Shown one piece after another: positions 62,312 through 64,000 of a DNA stretch of 64,000 nucleotides. The DNA is from Curtobacterium sp. MCBD17_032 (lineage in GTDB: Bacteria > Actinomycetota > Actinomycetes > Actinomycetales > Microbacteriaceae): assembly GCF_003234855.1 (NCBI RefSeq), contig NZ_QKTO01000010.1:19490-83489 (forward strand), written 5' to 3'. Position numbers and translations under genes: made by a program. Below the pieces are notes generated by a model. The model was not told the DNA's origin. It searched no databases and saw only the letters and a list, made by a program, of their open reading frames with translations. Within the stretch, counting starts at the first letter, position 1. Each line of letters begins with the position of its first letter.

Positions 62312-63601
62312 GTGCCCGACTCCATGACCATCACCGCCGCCACCGTCGACCCCGGCCTGCTCGACCTTCCCTGGGACCTCCCGCTCGAGGCCTGGCCCGA
62401 CGAGACGATCGTCGCGCTGCCGAAGGGCATCTCCCGGCACCTGGTGCGGTTCGTGCACCTCAGCGGCTACGTCGTCGCGGTCAAGGAGACGAGCGCCGAG
62501 CTCGCGCGCTCCGAGTACGACATGCTCCGGACCCTGCAGCGCATGGACGTGCCGTGCGTGGACCCCGTCGCGGTCATCACGAACCGCGTCGGCCGCGAGG
62601 GTGAGGACCTCCAGCCCGTCCTCGTCACCCGGCACCTGCGCTTCTCGCTCCCCTACCGCGCGCTGTACTCGCAGACGCTCCGCCCCGACACGGCCACCCG
62701 CCTGGTGGACGCGCTGGCGCTCCTGCTCGTCCGGCTGCACGTCATCGGCTTCTACTGGGGTGACGTCTCGCTGTCGAACACGCTGTTCCGACGGGACGCC
62801 GGGTCGTTCGCCGCATACCTGGTGGACGCCGAGACCGGCAAGCTCTACCCGGGCGGGCTGTCCAACGGGCAGCGGGAGAACGACCTCGAGGTCGCCCGCG
62901 TGAACATCGCCGGCGAACTGCTCGACCTGGAGGCCGGCGGACGCCTCGACGAGAACGCCGACCCCGTGGACGTGTCGAACCGCATCGTGGCGCAGTACCG
63001 CACCCTGTGGACGGAGCTCACCGGCACCGAGCAGTTCGACGCCGCGGAGCGCTGGCGCATCAACGACCGCGTGGAGCGGCTCAACGCGCTCGGCTTCGAC
63101 ATCGAGGAGCTGTCGATCCGCACGGCGGAGTCCGGGGCGCAGGTCCGCATCCAGCCGAAGGTCGTCGACGCCGGACACCACCAGCGCCGACTGCTCCGGC
63201 TGACCGGACTCGACGCCGAGGAGAACCAGGCCCGACGGCTCCTCAACGACCTGGACGCCTACCGCGCCCGCAACGGCCGCGAGGAGCTCGACGAGGAGAT
63301 GGTCGCGCACGAGTGGGTCTCGCGGGTGTTCGAGCCCGTCGTGCGGGCGATCCCGCGCGACCTGCGCGGACGACTCGAACCCGCCGAGGTGTTCCACGAG
63401 CTGCTCGAGCACCGCTGGTTCATGTCGCAGCAGGAGGAGCGGTCCGTCTCACTCCCCGAGGCCACCACCGCCTACATCAACGACGTGCTGCGGCACCGGC
63501 GGGACGAGCGGACGCTCATCAACCCGCCGACGTCGTCGATCGCGCTGCCCCTGGACGGCGACGAGGACGAGGACGAGGACGACTGGCGCGCGTCCGTCTG
63601 A
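62312..63601 (+). CDS. DUF4032 protein with kinase-like fold
   Basis: A 429-residue protein. The N-terminal half resembles an LPS-kinase/aminoglycoside-phosphotransferase-like fold: VVAVKETSAELARSEYDML (ATP-binding Lys), then IGFYWGDVSLSNTLF where kinases have HGD-x4-N, and AYLVDAETGKL where they have the Mg-binding D. The His of HGD is replaced by Trp. The C-terminal half is DUF4032 (about 230-400) with WRINDRVERLNALGFDIEEL. An acidic GDEDEDEDD segment precedes the end. Its function is unknown; in actinobacteria it often sits beside this ABC ATPase. The GTG at 62312 has GAGG upstream. Confidence 0.86.
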   Translation: MPDSMTITAATVDPGLLDLPWDLPLEAWPDETIVALPKGISRHLVRFVHLSGYVVAVKETSAELARSEYDMLRTLQRMDVPCVDPVAVITNRVGREGEDLQPVLVTRHLRFSLPYRALYSQTLRPDTATRLVDALALLLVRLHVIGFYWGDVSLSNTLFRRDAGSFAAYLVDAETGKLYPGGLSNGQRENDLEVARVNIAGELLDLEAGGRLDENADPVDVSNRIVAQYRTLWTELTGTEQFDAAERWRINDRVERLNALGFDIEELSIRTAESGAQVRIQPKVVDAGHHQRRLLRLTGLDAEENQARRLLNDLDAYRARNGREELDEEMVAHEWVSRVFEPVVRAIPRDLRGRLEPAEVFHELLEHRWFMSQQEERSVSLPEATTAYINDVLRHRRDERTLINPPTSSIALPLDGDEDEDEDDWRASV

Positions 63602-63637
63602 GTCGCGGCGCGCTGCGCGCTCGCACTCACGCTCACG

Positions 63638-63692
63638 AGCCGGGCGCCAGCCGGGCGCCAGCCGGGCGCCAGCCGGGCGCCAGCCGGGCGCG
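63638..63692. repeat. 11-base tandem repeat, five copies
   Basis: Four identical units of AGCCGGGCGCC and one ending in G span 63638-63692, 37 bases past the DUF4032 stop. A likely variable-number repeat. Confidence 0.9.
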
Positions 63693-63784
63693 AGCGGTCG
63701 CAACACCCCGCTCCCTCGCCGCCGAGTGGTCGGAGATCGTCGGTCCGGGCGGATCAGAACGACGATCCGTGACCGCTCGGCGGG
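63692..63784. repeat. Palindromic intergenic repeat, copy A
   Basis: 93 bases opening GAGCGGTCGCAACACCCCGC and closing ATCCGTGACCGCTCGGCGGG. It aligns without gaps to copy B, with about 13 differences by eye. Confidence 0.85.
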
Positions 63785-63864
63785 GGCGGCGGGTCCCGGA
63801 GGCGTGCGGCGCGGGTCGGGCGCGACCCGAGCCTCCCGGCTGTGCCGTCCCGTGCGGTCGGCGC

Positions 63865-63957
63865 GAGCGGTCACGACACCCCGCTCCCCCTCCGCCGAGC
63901 GGGCGGAGATCGTCGGTCTGGAAGCGTCAGAGCGACGATCCGTGACCGCTCGGCGGG
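63865..63957. repeat. Palindromic intergenic repeat, copy B
   Basis: 93 bases opening GAGCGGTCACGACACCCCGC and closing ATCCGTGACCGCTCGGCGGG; terminal GAGCGGTCACG and CGTGACCGCTC are inverted. Confidence 0.88.
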
Positions 63958-63966
63958 GCGCGGCGG

Positions 63967-64000
63967 GCGGTCACGGATCGTCGCTCTGACGCTTCCAGAC
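63967..64000. repeat. Inverted partial copy C, cut by window end
   Basis: 34 bases that are the exact reverse complement of 63916-63949 in copy B, separated by 17 bases, so the two can form a 34-bp hairpin. The copy continues past the window. Confidence 0.92.

Overview
The window reads as chromosome of a very G+C-rich actinobacterium. Third codon positions are almost all G or C. A -10 box typically lies 6-9 bases before a start codon (leaderless genes). The actinobacterial markers include a SepX/GlpR-like division membrane protein beside galU, a DtxR/IdeR regulator, a CmtR-like metal sensor, DUF3027/DUF3263/DUF4032 proteins, an XPB-type helicase pair, and a stand-alone groEL under CIRCE. Gene content and the lack of mycobacterial or streptomycete features point to Microbacteriaceae, most like Curtobacterium. 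That placement is recall, not a search. There is no rRNA, CRISPR array, integrase or transposase. Three tRNAs are present: Ala-CGC, Arg-CCT and Thr-TGT.

Layout. 1-6.4 kb: end of a GH2 glycosidase, haloperoxidase-type hydrolase, PIG-V-like mannosyltransferase, CPBP protease, amidase-domain lipoprotein, VOC protein. 6.5-11.8 kb: conserved core with tRNA-Ala, SepX/GlpR-like protein, RimJ-like acetyltransferase and galU, then divergent formyl-THF cyclo-ligase, FmdB and mscL, and a CDP-alcohol phosphatidyltransferase. 12.3-16.1 kb: a 1263-residue helicase-nuclease relative whose ATPase and nuclease motifs both look destroyed. 16.2-23.1 kb: CitE-like lyase, oxidoreductases, a lipoprotein and a polar amino-acid ABC importer. 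23.2-26.8 kb: a tightly overlapping operon of a SAH-hydrolase paralogue, a nucleoside-deaminase-type amidohydrolase and a cupin. 26.9-32.6 kb: PrsW protease, glutaredoxin, stress membrane protein, nadE, EamA permease, and a CmtR-like/CDF metal module. 32.7-39 kb: tRNA-Arg, HNH protein, NlpC/P60 hydrolase, a DUF1023 remnant with lipoprotein, DtxR, serC. 39.1-46.6 kb: DUF3027/cold-shock pair, split XPB helicase pair, two-component system. 46.6-48.1 kb: an AbiEi/DUF559 nuclease gene flanked on both sides by about 90-bp palindromic repeats. 48.2-53.6 kb: groEL, cspA, LytR_C, DUF3263, DUF2332, GNAT, msrB, tRNA-Thr. 53.7-63.6 kb: a broken GT39/83-type mannosyltransferase, then metabolic genes, an MsmX-type ABC ATPase and a DUF4032 kinase-like protein. 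The last 400 bases hold more copies of the 90-bp repeat.

The most unusual items are the apparently dead but full-length helicase-nuclease; the SAHH-paralogue/deaminase/cupin operon, which could be an S-inosylhomocysteine route; the palindromic repeat family bracketing the AbiEi/DUF559 gene; and a 10-mer, GGGAGGCCCG. I count that 10-mer about 18 times by eye, often as the two arms of a terminator hairpin, which recalls the DNA-uptake sequences of other bacteria.

Coordinates and starts were set by hand from frames, Shine-Dalgarno sites, -10 spacing and gene overlaps. No alignment, HMM or folding program was run.
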